Shown: positions 25,414-33,341, counted from the first letter of the stretch. The stretch is DNA of 64,000 bases from Mesorhizobium sp. PAMC28654 (GCF_020616515.1 NZ_CP085135.1:5813001-5877000), one strand, 5' to 3'. The notes: generated by a model from the letters alone, not told the origin. Translations and numbers: made by a program.

Positions 25414-25857
25414 ATGTATATCATTCAAGGAAAGTATCGTATCGAGCTGCTTATTGCCCTGTTTTTAGCCGCCGTGGGATGTTTACTTTCAATAATCTTC
25501 AGAAATAGTCTGCAAAAATATGGGATTGACTACATTTACGTCTGCTGCGCCTTGATGGATCTTATTTATATATTCTCTTTATTCAAAATAATGTGCGAAC
25601 CGGATAGCGATTTTTCGCGAAAAACCAAGGAGATGTCACCTGACATTTTTCAGCCTTCTAGAGTTTTACTATTTTCAATTCTGTTCATATTCGTCTTTTG
25701 TTCCGTGTATTGGATAGGACGACCATGGATGGACTATAGGCCGTACTGGCATATTTTCGCATGGATGGGAATTCTGTTTGTTTTTTCCCTGAGTTGTATT
25801 TTCTTTCAAGAAAAATGGCTAACTGAGGAAGAGAATTTCTATGGCCGAACCATTTGA
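25414..25857 (+). CDS. Hypothetical membrane protein, AT-rich
   Basis: A 147-residue protein with about four hydrophobic segments (near residues 10-28, 38-58, 83-101 and 114-131), so probably an inner-membrane protein. Its family is not recognised. Base composition is clearly more AT-rich than its surroundings, and codon choice (many ATA, TTA, AGA-type codons) differs from neighbours, pointing to acquisition from elsewhere. It overlaps the following small gene by 17 bp, so the two form a unit. That partner is interrupted by an insertion element. Confidence 0.6.
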   Translation: MYIIQGKYRIELLIALFLAAVGCLLSIIFRNSLQKYGIDYIYVCCALMDLIYIFSLFKIMCEPDSDFSRKTKEMSPDIFQPSRVLLFSILFIFVFCSVYWIGRPWMDYRPYWHIFAWMGILFVFSLSCIFFQEKWLTEEENFYGRTI

Positions 25858-26050
25858 CTACGTCTTGAATTTCCCTGGGAAGCCGAGTCTAAAGTTTGAC
25901 GGCTATACGGGCAAATTGAGCTCCGATCTGAACGAGGCCGATTCATTATTCTGGGTCAATGAGATATCTGGCGCCTTTAAAGCTATTGCGGCGGCGTTTC
26001 CATTGGTATCAAAAGCGACTGATGTGTCGGCAATTATGCACTTGAGTTAG
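25841..26050 (+). pseudogene. Small hypothetical gene, 3' end displaced by IS1595-family insertion
   Basis: The frame starts MAEPFDYVLNFPGKPSLKFD and runs for 60 codons of native sequence up to 26020, then through the duplicated target and into the element's terminal repeat. There it ends after AIMHLS, giving 69 residues. Removing the element and one copy of the 8-bp duplication restores an uninterrupted frame (DVSQGIVKTINYVAAFS and a TGA at 28470-28472) of 82 residues. The original product is not recognised; it may be a soluble partner of the membrane protein encoded by the overlapping upstream gene. Whether the truncated form works is unknown. Confidence 0.65.
26021..26028. repeat. Left 8-bp target-site duplication of the IS1595-family element
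   Basis: GATGTGTC lies directly outside the left terminal repeat and recurs exactly at 28404-28411 outside the right terminal repeat. Eight bases is the duplication length of the IS1595 family. Confidence 0.9.
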
Positions 26051-26052
26051 CA
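26029..26052 (+). repeat. Left terminal inverted repeat of the IS1595-family element
   Basis: Twenty-four bases identical to the reverse complement of 28380-28403. They begin GGCAATT, and identity stops at base 25 (C here, G at the other end). Confidence 0.93.
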
Positions 26053-26053
26053 C

Positions 26054-26242
26054 ATGTCAGATGATACAGAATTGGCCGACAGGCCGGCACTAGAATCAAA
26101 CGAAATCGAAGTCACGCCCGAGATGATTGACGCTGGCGCGCGACTTCTTTCCGATATGTTTTCTGAAGCGAATGATTGGCTTACCCGCCAAAGGGTAGAG
26201 GGAATTTATCGCGAGATGGCTTCTCAAGCGCCCGAGAGATAA
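26054..26242 (+). CDS. Passenger ORF 1: 62-residue acidic protein
   Basis: Starts one base after the left terminal repeat and encodes 62 residues (EIEVTPEMIDAGARLLSDMF in the middle). It is predicted mostly helical and acidic. The VTPEMIDAG pattern occurs in many small proteobacterial and phage proteins of unknown role. It overlaps the convergent passenger ORF 2 by 62 bp. No function can be assigned. Confidence 0.5.
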   Translation: MSDDTELADRPALESNEIEVTPEMIDAGARLLSDMFSEANDWLTRQRVEGIYREMASQAPER

Positions 26243-26807
26243 TCCGGCCGGCTAAAGTTGCTGCCGGACTATTCAGGCGAAGAAATTCGTCGCCGAAATA
26301 GTCGACATCTAGAGATGACATGCAATAGGTAGGCCAGTTCGCTAGATCGCGTTCCTTGAACGAAGCGTATGAAGGATAGAGCGCGTAGGCGTAGTCCAAT
26401 GCCATAGCATCAACCCATTGTTTCGGGATGTAGTGGTCCACAACACCGTGCGCGATGTCATTCCTTCGAGCCGAGAAACAGGTGGCGTTCGTGAGTATGA
26501 TTTTGAATTCGCTTTGCAACTCGTCGTCGGGGAATTCCGCGAAATAAGCCTCCGTCGCGGCGCGCAACATTTGGGCTCTGCCTTCAAAAGTCCGGACAGC
26601 CACATATGCGCGGCTGGCGGCTTGGGTCGCCCCGCCAGTGACGAACGCCGAAAAGAGGATCGCGAGAATGCCTTCGTACCGCTCCCATCGTGACAAGGCG
26701 CTTCCAACGGAGGTATATACCGCCTCAGGCGATGGGTCGCCCTTTTCCGCCCAGGGTCTCCTGTCCCATGCCGCGAGCGGCTTAGGCGGTGGCATTTTCT
26801 TTGGCAT
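26181..26807 (-). CDS. Passenger ORF 2: 208-residue hypothetical protein
   Basis: Starting at MPKKMPPPKPLAAWD (26807), it encodes 208 residues; a start at 26822 would add five more. The middle holds a predicted helical bundle (SRWERYEGILAILFSAFV, later FSARRNDIAHGVVDHYIP). The RNDIAHG motif is of the kind found in HEPN-like or DUF-type helical proteins, where R-x(4-6)-H can be catalytic in RNases. That comparison is tentative. It is divergent from passenger ORF 3 and convergent with ORF 1 inside the element. Confidence 0.55.
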   Translation of the reverse strand: MPKKMPPPKPLAAWDRRPWAEKGDPSPEAVYTSVGSALSRWERYEGILAILFSAFVTGGATQAASRAYVAVRTFEGRAQMLRAATEAYFAEFPDDELQSEFKIILTNATCFSARRNDIAHGVVDHYIPKQWVDAMALDYAYALYPSYASFKERDLANWPTYCMSSLDVDYFGDEFLRLNSPAATLAGRIISRALEKPSRDKFPLPFGG

Positions 26808-26821
26808 GAGGTGTCCTCCCA

Positions 26822-26986
26822 TTGATCGATGATGAAAAAACTCTGAGTGACGTTGAAATTGCGGAACGTGAAAAGAAGGCGCTCAAGAGCCTTCTTGCAA
26901 CGCCACCGCAACCTAAGACGAAGCCGCAGAATGACGCGAGTCCGAAAAAGCGCGGTCGGCCGCCGAAGGGCGACCCAAAATCATGA
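26822..26986 (+). CDS. Passenger ORF 3: 54-residue basic protein with AT-hook-like tail, TTG start
   Basis: A TTG start at 26822 with GAGG nine bases upstream opens a 54-codon frame. The product begins IDDEKTLSDVEIAEREKKAL and ends in KKRGRPPKGDPKS. The RGRP core is that of an AT-hook DNA-binding motif. Similar short proteins accompany IS1595-type transposases in rhizobia as far as I recall, which suggests a transposition accessory or regulator. It overlaps the convergent ORF 4 by 6 bp. Its small size and unusual start make it easy to miss. Confidence 0.55.
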   Translation: MIDDEKTLSDVEIAEREKKALKSLLATPPQPKTKPQNDASPKKRGRPPKGDPKS

Positions 26987-27358
26987 CACGTGTTTCGCGA
27001 CAGAAAGTAGGCCGTAAATGGCAATGGAAATTGTGGCTATCGCGCTGATGATCGATATCACAATGGCGATAGTCGCCCTTTTGTTTGCACTTTCGGCGGC
27101 CTCTGCGGTCCGGGAAGCAGCGTCAGCCGCCCGGGAAGCTTCAGATGCAGCGTCTCGGGCAATTGCGTTGGCTTCAGCCTGGGATGCCAAGGTAGCGTCT
27201 CTCAACGCCGCTTCCTGATCCAGCCGTTTCGATTCCAGCCACTCTCTGGCAAAGCGCACATTCTCTTCGCCGTATATGTGGGTAGCCAAGTTCTGGCGCA
27301 CGGCTCTTTCGCCAAGCTTCTCAAATTCTTTCCAGCGGATTTCGACAAACTCGTTCAT
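26981..27358 (-). CDS. Passenger ORF 4: coiled-coil protein with C-terminal membrane anchor
   Basis: A 125-residue protein. The N-terminal half is soluble (MNEFVEIRWKEFEKLGERAV). The middle is an Ala-rich coiled coil (AIARDAASEASRAADAASRT), and the C-terminus is one hydrophobic helix (ATIAIVISIISAIATISIAI) that would anchor it in the membrane. No family was recognised. It lies upstream of nothing on its strand within the element and shares the transposase's direction, 54 bp downstream of it. Confidence 0.6.
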   Translation of the reverse strand: MNEFVEIRWKEFEKLGERAVRQNLATHIYGEENVRFAREWLESKRLDQEAALRDATLASQAEANAIARDAASEASRAADAASRTAEAAESANKRATIAIVISIISAIATISIAIYGLLSVAKHVS

Positions 27359-27412
27359 GAGATCGGCCCCTTTGTTTTCTTTCGCCTCCGCAAAAAGCGT
27401 TTTGCCTTTTGC

Positions 27413-28354
27413 TTAGGCGTGACCGGCTTCACGAGGCTGTCGATAAGTCAGCCGCTTGCCTTCTGCACCCTTGAGGGCTTTGGCGGCGCGCTCTGCGTCC
27501 TCGACGCCAAGACCCGAACGGTAGTTGTACCTGAAATCGAATTCGCTCAAGTACCTGTGGAGGTGGGCTTCGCTTACCGAATGATAGACGCCGTTAATGC
27601 CGCGCTTGAGGATCGAAAAGAAATTCTCGGCGGTGTTGATATGCATGAAGCCACCAAGGCGAGCGTACTCGTTAGCGGAATGGTTCACGGTGCCATGGCT
27701 GGCGTATTCTTTGCCAAGGCGTGGGTAGACCGCGCTTTCGTCCGTCATCAATGCGCTGGCTCGGTCGGCGGTCGTTACGATGATCGGGCGCACGGTATCG
27801 GCGGTGACGTTCGCAACATGGAAAGATGCAACGCGACCGTCGCGCTCGACCAGCGACAGAACGGCTTTCTTCGGTGCCGGTTCGCGGTGCGCACGGTTCT
27901 TGGCCTTGCCGCCGACATAGGCCTCGTCGGCTTCCACAACCTTGTTCTTGCCGCCAAGACCGCCAGCGGGAAGGTCTTCGCGCATTGCTTCACGGATGCG
28001 ATGCGCGAGGAACCATGCAGAGCGATAGGAGCCGATGCCAAGATTGCGCATCAACTGATGGGCGCTGATACCTTTCTTGCTGGACGCAATGAGGTGTATC
28101 GCGAGCAGCCACTTATGCAGCGGAATATGCGAGCGCTCCATAACGGTGCCTGTGCGGCAAGTGAACTTGCCCCGGCAATCGTTGCAAAGGAACATGCCAG
28201 CCTGCGTCTTGCCCGCCATGCGATGGACGCTCAAGCCGCCGCAAAGCGGGCAAGAGGCACCATTCGGCCAGCGCGAGGCTTCGATATGCTCGCGGGCTGC
28301 ATCTTCGTCATGAAAGCGGGCTTCGGAAAGGCTGGTCATTGCGGTGTTCTCCAA
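27413..28354 (-). CDS. IS1595-family transposase (ISXO2-like DDE domain)
   Basis: A 313-residue transposase (or 308 from the second Met at 28339). An N-terminal zinc ribbon has CPLCGG and CNDCRGKF. The ISXO2-like DDE domain follows: VEADEAYVGGKAKNR gives the first acidic residue, MTDESAVYPRLGK the second and NTAENFFSILKRGINGVYH the third. Length and domain order are normal, so it looks intact. It should excise or copy the element bounded by the 24-bp repeats at 26029 and 28403. Confidence 0.92.
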   Translation of the reverse strand: MENTAMTSLSEARFHDEDAAREHIEASRWPNGASCPLCGGLSVHRMAGKTQAGMFLCNDCRGKFTCRTGTVMERSHIPLHKWLLAIHLIASSKKGISAHQLMRNLGIGSYRSAWFLAHRIREAMREDLPAGGLGGKNKVVEADEAYVGGKAKNRAHREPAPKKAVLSLVERDGRVASFHVANVTADTVRPIIVTTADRASALMTDESAVYPRLGKEYASHGTVNHSANEYARLGGFMHINTAENFFSILKRGINGVYHSVSEAHLHRYLSEFDFRYNYRSGLGVEDAERAAKALKGAEGKRLTYRQPREAGHA

Positions 28355-28379
28355 TGACCAGAATATAGCGAACCTAGGC

Positions 28380-28403
28380 TGCTAACTCAAGTGCATAATT
28401 GCC
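28380..28403 (-). repeat. Right terminal inverted repeat of the IS1595-family element
   Basis: Perfect reverse complement of 26029-26052. Followed directly by the second GATGTGTC target copy at 28404-28411. Confidence 0.93.
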
Positions 28404-28472
28404 GATGTGTCGCAAGGTATCGTAAAAACCATCAATTACGTTGCGGCTTTTTCGAGAACCGGTCCTGACTGA
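28404..28472 (+). pseudogene. Displaced 3' end of the small gene starting at 25841
   Basis: From the right target copy the native frame continues as DVSQGIVKTINYVAAFSRTG and two more codons, to TGA at 28470-28472. It joins in frame to 25841-26020 once the element and one target copy are removed. Confidence 0.65.
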
Positions 28473-28498
28473 TTCAAGGCCCGGCTGCATCTGTTTGT

Positions 28499-29336
28499 TT
28501 ATCCTTTGCTAATTTCGTCGGCCTTAAGCCGCGCGCGAAACGCCGTGAGTTCGGCATCGGCAATTCCGGCGACTTCGGCATTGCCCGGATAGCTGCCGCC
28601 CGCGACCTCGTTGCGGAAGCCTGAGAGCGCTGCGACGCGGGCGTCGCGGACTGCCTTGTGGAGTGCTGCCAGATTGCCCCACGAGCGGGCATGGCGGGGC
28701 AGGCGGTCGCTCTCGCCACAAATGTCTGACGTGAACAGGAACATCACATCCGCCGCCGGACCGGAGCCCAGCGACACGGTGACCAGCCCGGTGCGGCGGT
28801 TGATCTCGGCCATCACGTCAGCCGGAATGATCTCGCATTCGACGGCGAAGGCGCCGGCATCTTCCAGTCGCCTGAACCGGTCCCACAGTTCCAGCGCTTC
28901 GTCGGCGGTCTTGCCAACGGCGCGGATGGCGCCGACCCAGGTGGATTTGCGCGGCACGAAGCCGAGGTGACCCATCACCGGGATCTGCTCATTGGCGAGC
29001 ATACGCACCGTATCATGGCCGCGCCCGGTGATGACAGCGTCGGCGCCCGAGGTGATCGCCGAGAAGGCGGTGCGCAGGATTTCATCCCGTCACCGCGTCG
29101 GCGAAGCCAAGCGCGGCCGTGACGAAGACGCGGCGCGATCCCTGGCGCACCGCAGCCACGTTGGCGGCGCGGCAGACGACCATCTCGATCCCCGCTGCTT
29201 CCGCCGCCGCTGCTTCGTCCGCCGTCTCGGCGGTCACCTGCGCGACGTGCCGGCCACTGCCTTTCAGCGCGCGCAGGCTGGCGACCGTGACCGAGCGTTC
29301 GACCTCGCGGCCGCCAAAGTCGAAGATGCGCGGCAT
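28499..29336 (-). pseudogene. Ketopantoate hydroxymethyltransferase (PanB)-like gene, frameshifted
   Basis: The N-terminal part (MPRIFDFGGREVERSVTVAS onwards) reads to a TGA at 29082-29084. The rest reads in another frame as DEILRTAFSAITSGADAVIT and onward through MLANEQIPVMGHLGFVPRKS and VGKTADEALELWDRF, as in PanB. Dropping one G from the GGG just before (29085-29087) fuses the frames into a 278-residue protein of normal length. PanB transfers a hydroxymethyl group to 2-oxoisovalerate; a paralogue in a sugar operon probably acts on another oxo acid. The single-base change could be a real mutation or a sequencing error. It lies 1 bp after rbsD. Confidence 0.78.
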
Positions 29337-29337
29337 G

Positions 29338-29799
29338 TCAGCCCTTCAGCTTCTTCGCGTAATAGTCGGGCGCCACAACGCCGGGTTTGGAGAACCATGC
29401 GGGCACGTCGACGCCGGAATAGAGCAGGATGTTGCCCCATGGGTCGAAGGCGCCGGTGCGCACGATGACCTTGGCCTTCCTGGCCATCTCGCCCAGGATG
29501 GTCTCGTGCGTCGTGGTCTCGAAATCGGCGTCGGGAAACAGCCGCTTCAGCTTCTCCAATAGCGGTGCATTGTGCACCGGCAGCGTGTCGGCATAGCCGA
29601 CGCGCTCGGCGATCAGGTTGGCGGCGATGGGGCCGAGCACGGTTTCCAGGTCGGGCACGTCGGGCGAGATGGCGAGGTCGATGCGCCAGGCGCTCGACGG
29701 GATCGGAAAGCCCGCGTCGCAGACGATCATCAGGTCGCCATGGCCCATCGAGGCGATGGCGTGCGACAGTTCGGCGTTGAGCAGCCGGTTGCGGTTCAT
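29338..29799 (-). CDS. rbsD: RbsD/FucU-family sugar mutarotase (D-ribose pyranase-like)
   Basis: A 153-residue protein beginning MNRNRLLNAELSHAIASMGH. The catalytic His and GDLMIVCDAGFPIP segment follow, and PWGNILLYSGV lies near the end, the RbsD/FucU pattern. It interconverts pyranose forms of a sugar for the adjoining kinase. ATG 29799 is chosen since GGAAGGA lies just upstream; a start at 29814 is possible. It overlaps the ribokinase gene by 4 bp. Length (usual 130-150) is normal. Confidence 0.88.
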   Translation of the reverse strand: MNRNRLLNAELSHAIASMGHGDLMIVCDAGFPIPSSAWRIDLAISPDVPDLETVLGPIAANLIAERVGYADTLPVHNAPLLEKLKRLFPDADFETTTHETILGEMARKAKVIVRTGAFDPWGNILLYSGVDVPAWFSKPGVVAPDYYAKKLKG

Positions 29800-30761
29800 G
29801 TCGATTCCTTCCAAGTTGTCGTGAGGGCTTGCGCGAACAGCGCATCAGCCTGCGCGCGCTCGGGGAGGCCGGGGATGACGCCAAGCCGGGTGCAGGCGAT
29901 GGCGCCGCAGACGACGCCGAAGCGCACCGCGTCGACGATGTCGCGGCCTTCCGCCAGCGCGACCGCGAAGCCGGAGTTGAACGCATCGCCAGCGCCGGTC
30001 GTGTCGACCACTTCCACCGGCACGGCGGGCACCATGATGTCGAGATCATCGGTCAGGATCAGCGCGCCGCTGCGGCCGAGCGTCACCACCACGTTGCGCA
30101 CGCCCCGGCGGCGCAGTTCGCCTGCCAGTTCGCGCGAGGAGCGGGGATCGTCGGCGGGCAGGCCGAGCAGGATGCGCAGTTCGCTCTCGTTGGGCGTCAG
30201 ATAGTCGACATTGGCGAAGATCGTGTCGGGCAGCTGGCGCGCCGGTGCGGGATTGAGAATGGTGCGGGCGCCGTGCTTGCGGCCAAGCTCCATGGCGCGG
30301 GCAGCGGCGGCGATCGGCACTTCGAGCACGGTCATCACCACATCGCTCTGCGCGATGCGCAGTTCGGCGGTGTCGACGACTGCTGCGTCCATCAGCTCGT
30401 TGGCGCCCATGTCGAGGATGATGAAGTTCTCGCCCTTGTCGTTGAGGATGATGAAGCCGACGCCGGTGGCGCGTTCCGTCCGCGTCGTGACAAGGCTCGC
30501 ATCGACGCCCTCGGCGGCATAGAGGTCGGTGGCGATGCCGGCCAGCTTGTCGGTGCCGATGATGGCGACCAGCGAGGAACTGGCGCCAAGCCGGGAGGTC
30601 GCCACCGCCTGGTTCGAGCCCTTGCCGCCGGCGCCCATGTCGAAATCGGTGCCGAGCATGGTCTCGCCGAAGATGGGAAGCTTCGGCGCCCGCATGGTCA
30701 GGCCAACAGCGAAGCTGCCGACGATGGTAATTCTTGGTGCGGTCTTGGGATTGCTCATCAA
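29796..30761 (-). CDS. rbsK: Ribokinase-family carbohydrate kinase
   Basis: A 321-residue PfkB-family kinase. The N-terminal signature GAGGKGSNQAVATSRLGA and C-terminal DTTGAGDAFNSGFAVALAEG carry the substrate and ATP/anion-hole residues, with the catalytic Asp in GAGD. In between are FIILDMGANELMD and LNPAPARQLPDTIFANVDYL with NESE. It phosphorylates the imported sugar, probably ribose or a similar pentose. It sits between the ABC ATPase (8 bp) and rbsD (4-bp overlap), as in many ribose operons. Confidence 0.9.
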   Translation of the reverse strand: MMSNPKTAPRITIVGSFAVGLTMRAPKLPIFGETMLGTDFDMGAGGKGSNQAVATSRLGASSSLVAIIGTDKLAGIATDLYAAEGVDASLVTTRTERATGVGFIILNDKGENFIILDMGANELMDAAVVDTAELRIAQSDVVMTVLEVPIAAAARAMELGRKHGARTILNPAPARQLPDTIFANVDYLTPNESELRILLGLPADDPRSSRELAGELRRRGVRNVVVTLGRSGALILTDDLDIMVPAVPVEVVDTTGAGDAFNSGFAVALAEGRDIVDAVRFGVVCGAIACTRLGVIPGLPERAQADALFAQALTTTWKEST

Positions 30762-30769
30762 TGCCTCGT

Positions 30770-32287
30770 TCAGGACGCCATGGCGCGCGCCAGGATCGCT
30801 TCCTCGTTGATGCCGGCTCCGGTCAGTTCGCCGGAAACGCGGCCGTTGCGCAGCACCAGAACGCGTTCGGCGTTCATGATCAATTCGGGGATCTCCGACG
30901 AGATCATCACCACCGCAACGCCTTCGCCGGCGATGCCGCGCAGGATGGCGTAGATCTCGGCCTTGGCGCCGACATCGACGCCGCGCGTCGGTTCGTGCAG
31001 GACAAGCACGCGCGGATTGGTGACGAGGCTGCGGCCGAGGATGATCTTCTGCTGGTTACCGCCCGACAGCGTACCCAGCTTCTGGCCGAGATGTGAAATG
31101 CGCGCATCGAGCCTGGCGACCTGCGCGCGCGCCTCGCGGCGCACGGCGGCACGCCGCATGAAGCCGGCCATGGAGAAACGCGGCAGCGAGGCCGAGACGA
31201 CATTGTTGGCGACGCTCATCGTCAACAGCGCGCCGGCGCCGCGCCGGTCGGCCGGCACCAGCGCCATGCCATTGCGGATCGAGGCTTGAGGGTCGGCGGC
31301 GCGCAATTCCTTGCCGTCTATGGTGACGCGGCCACGGCGAGCGCACAGGCCGAACAGGGCTTCGCCCAGCATGTCCTTGCCGGAATCCGGCAGGCCGCCA
31401 ATGCCGAGGATTTCTCCGGCGCGGGCGCCGAAACTCAGTTCGTCCAGCCCCGGCGCTGTCAGCTTTTCGACGGAGAGAACGACGGGCGCTTCGTGAGAAC
31501 GCGCGTCGGCCTGCAGCGACCACTGCGCCGCCGTGTCGAGGTCGCGGCCGACCATGGCGCGGATCAGCCGGTCTTCCGACAGGCCGTCATTGTCCATGGT
31601 CTCGATGGTGCGGCCGTCGCGCATCACGGTGATGCGGTCGGCAAGGTCGAGCACTTCCTTGAGATGATGCGAGACGTAGATGACGGTGACGCCCTCGCTT
31701 CGCAATTGTTTTACGATCTCGAACAGCCGTTCGCTCTCGCGCTTGGAGAGCGCGGAATTGGGTTCGTCGAGCACCAGCACGCGGGCGCGCTGGCGGATGG
31801 CGCCGGCGATCTCGACCAGTTGCATCTCGGCCACCGACAGGCGCGAGACCTTGGTGTCGGGATCGAGCGAGCCCATGCCAAGCCGGCTGAGCGCCGCGCG
31901 CGCCTCGCGACGCATCTGGTCGCGCGGCACGAAGGACATCGCCGAGCGCGCCGCCATGTCGGACATCATGATGTTTTCGGCGATGGTCAGCGTCGGGCAG
32001 AGCGCCAGTTCCTGGTACACCACGGTGATGCCCGCGGCGCGGCTGGCCAGCGGCGAGGCGATTGTGGCCGGCTTGCCATCGATGCGGATCTCGCCGCCAT
32101 CGGGTTGCAGGTCGCCGGCAAGGATGTTCATCAGCGTCGACTTGCCGGCGCCGTTCTCGCCGATGACGGCATGCACTTCGCCGGCGCGGAAGCCGACGGA
32201 AATGCGGTCGAGCGCGAGCACGCCGGGGAACCGCTTGATCAGTCCGGAAATCTCGACGATGGGGGCAGGGGTCTGTTGTTCTGTCAT
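30770..32287 (-). CDS. Sugar ABC transporter ATP-binding protein (RbsA type, two nucleotide-binding domains)
   Basis: A 505-residue protein made of two ABC domains. The first has Walker A GENGAGKS, signature LSVAEMQLVEIAGA and Walker B VLVLDEPNSALSKRE. The second has a degenerate Walker A (GGLPDSGKDML) but an intact signature LSGGNQQKIILGRSL and VLVLHEPTRGVDVGAKAEIY. This one-active, one-degenerate layout is normal for RbsA/XylG/MglA proteins. The start at 32287 (MTEQQTPAPIVEI) is preferred over a frame open to 32434, which would overlap the intergenic region. It powers sugar uptake with the preceding binding protein and permease. Confidence 0.92.
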   Translation of the reverse strand: MTEQQTPAPIVEISGLIKRFPGVLALDRISVGFRAGEVHAVIGENGAGKSTLMNILAGDLQPDGGEIRIDGKPATIASPLASRAAGITVVYQELALCPTLTIAENIMMSDMAARSAMSFVPRDQMRREARAALSRLGMGSLDPDTKVSRLSVAEMQLVEIAGAIRQRARVLVLDEPNSALSKRESERLFEIVKQLRSEGVTVIYVSHHLKEVLDLADRITVMRDGRTIETMDNDGLSEDRLIRAMVGRDLDTAAQWSLQADARSHEAPVVLSVEKLTAPGLDELSFGARAGEILGIGGLPDSGKDMLGEALFGLCARRGRVTIDGKELRAADPQASIRNGMALVPADRRGAGALLTMSVANNVVSASLPRFSMAGFMRRAAVRREARAQVARLDARISHLGQKLGTLSGGNQQKIILGRSLVTNPRVLVLHEPTRGVDVGAKAEIYAILRGIAGEGVAVVMISSEIPELIMNAERVLVLRNGRVSGELTGAGINEEAILARAMAS

Positions 32288-32369
32288 TGGCTGGCTTGTT
32301 TGGGGCTCGCTGTCTGGTGCAAGCGGCCGCCGGTCCACGGGGGAACCGGCGGCCGTGCTGAGCTGGCTG

Positions 32370-33341
32370 TTACTTCTTCTTGGCGACCTCGGCGATGTTT
32401 TCCTTGGTGTAGACGCCGACGCCGGTGTCGACATTGTCGATCGGCTGGCCCTTGAGGAATTTCACCAGCAGGTCGACGGCGGCAAAGCCCTGCTTTTCCG
32501 GCGCCTGGTCGATCGTGGCGTCGACATTGCCGTCCTGCACCAGCTGAACCGTCTGGTCGAGCAGGTCGAAGCCGACGACCTTGACCTTGTCGGCGGCCTT
32601 GTTGCGCTCCACCCAGGTGCCGGCGGCCGGCGTCGAGCAGCATTCCAGCGACAGAATGCCGGAGATCGACGGGTTGGCGAGCATGGCGTTCTCGATCGCC
32701 GAATAGATTTTCTGCGGGTCGGTGCCGGTGTTAAGCGTCGAGACCACCTCGATGCCGGGCTCGGCCTTCAGTGCCTCGCGCGCGCCCTTTTCACGGTCGA
32801 GCGACCACTGGGCGGCGGCGTCAATCGTGGTGATCATCACCTTGCCCTTGCCGCCCAGCACCTTGGAGATCAGATTGCCGGCCTCGCGGCCGGACTGGAC
32901 GAGGTCCTGGCCAGCGAAGGCGAGCCGCTTGCTCTCGGGGTTGTCGGTATTGAAGGTGACGACCGGGATGCCGGCGGCGATGACGCGGTCGATCACCGGC
33001 GCCAGCGCGTCGGTCGAGACCGACGAGATCGCCAGGCCGTCCATCTTGCCCATCAGCGTCTCGATCTCCGAGATCTGGCCGTCTGCATCGGCGCCGACCG
33101 GGCCGATGAACTGGGCGCCGACCTTGTCGTCCTTGGCGGCGCGCTCGACGCCGGCCTTCATGAAGGGCGCGAACTCGTTGGAGACGTCATGGTAGGAAAC
33201 GTAGATGTCGAGCGGCTGGCCGGCGTCGATCTTGGCCTTGATGCGCGGCGCCAGCGCGAAGTCCGCGAGCTTGGATTCGGCATGCGCCGAGAGCGGCAAC
33301 AGGCCGATTGCGGCGGCGAGAATGACGTGTCTGATGTTCAT
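32370..33341 (-). CDS. Sugar-binding periplasmic protein (RbsB type)
   Basis: A 323-residue binding protein with a signal peptide (MNIRHVILAAAIGLLPLSAHA-E). A type I periplasmic-binding fold follows (LDIYVSYHDVSNEFAPFMKA, then SSVSTDALAPVIDRVIAAGI and TFNTDNPES). It resembles the sugar-binding family 4 (RbsB and relatives). The ligand is presumably a pentose or modified sugar, given the ribokinase and RbsD genes. It is flanked by the permease (45 bp upstream) and the ATPase gene (82 bp downstream) on the same strand. Confidence 0.9.
   Translation of the reverse strand: MNIRHVILAAAIGLLPLSAHAESKLADFALAPRIKAKIDAGQPLDIYVSYHDVSNEFAPFMKAGVERAAKDDKVGAQFIGPVGADADGQISEIETLMGKMDGLAISSVSTDALAPVIDRVIAAGIPVVTFNTDNPESKRLAFAGQDLVQSGREAGNLISKVLGGKGKVMITTIDAAAQWSLDREKGAREALKAEPGIEVVSTLNTGTDPQKIYSAIENAMLANPSISGILSLECCSTPAAGTWVERNKAADKVKVVGFDLLDQTVQLVQDGNVDATIDQAPEKQGFAAVDLLVKFLKGQPIDNVDTGVGVYTKENIAEVAKKK

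Larger units (their letters stand above)
26029..28403. mobile_element. IS1595-family insertion element with passenger genes (2,375 bp)
   Basis: The element is bounded by perfect 24-bp inverted repeats (26029-26052 and 28380-28403, both beginning GGCAATTATGCACTTG from outside) and an 8-bp GATGTGTC duplication. It carries an ISXO2-like transposase (minus strand) at its right end and four small ORFs of unknown function in the remaining 1.4 kb. Known IS1595-family elements often carry passenger genes, so this is one unit rather than two insertions. The perfect repeats and duplication indicate a recent transposition. Confidence 0.92.
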
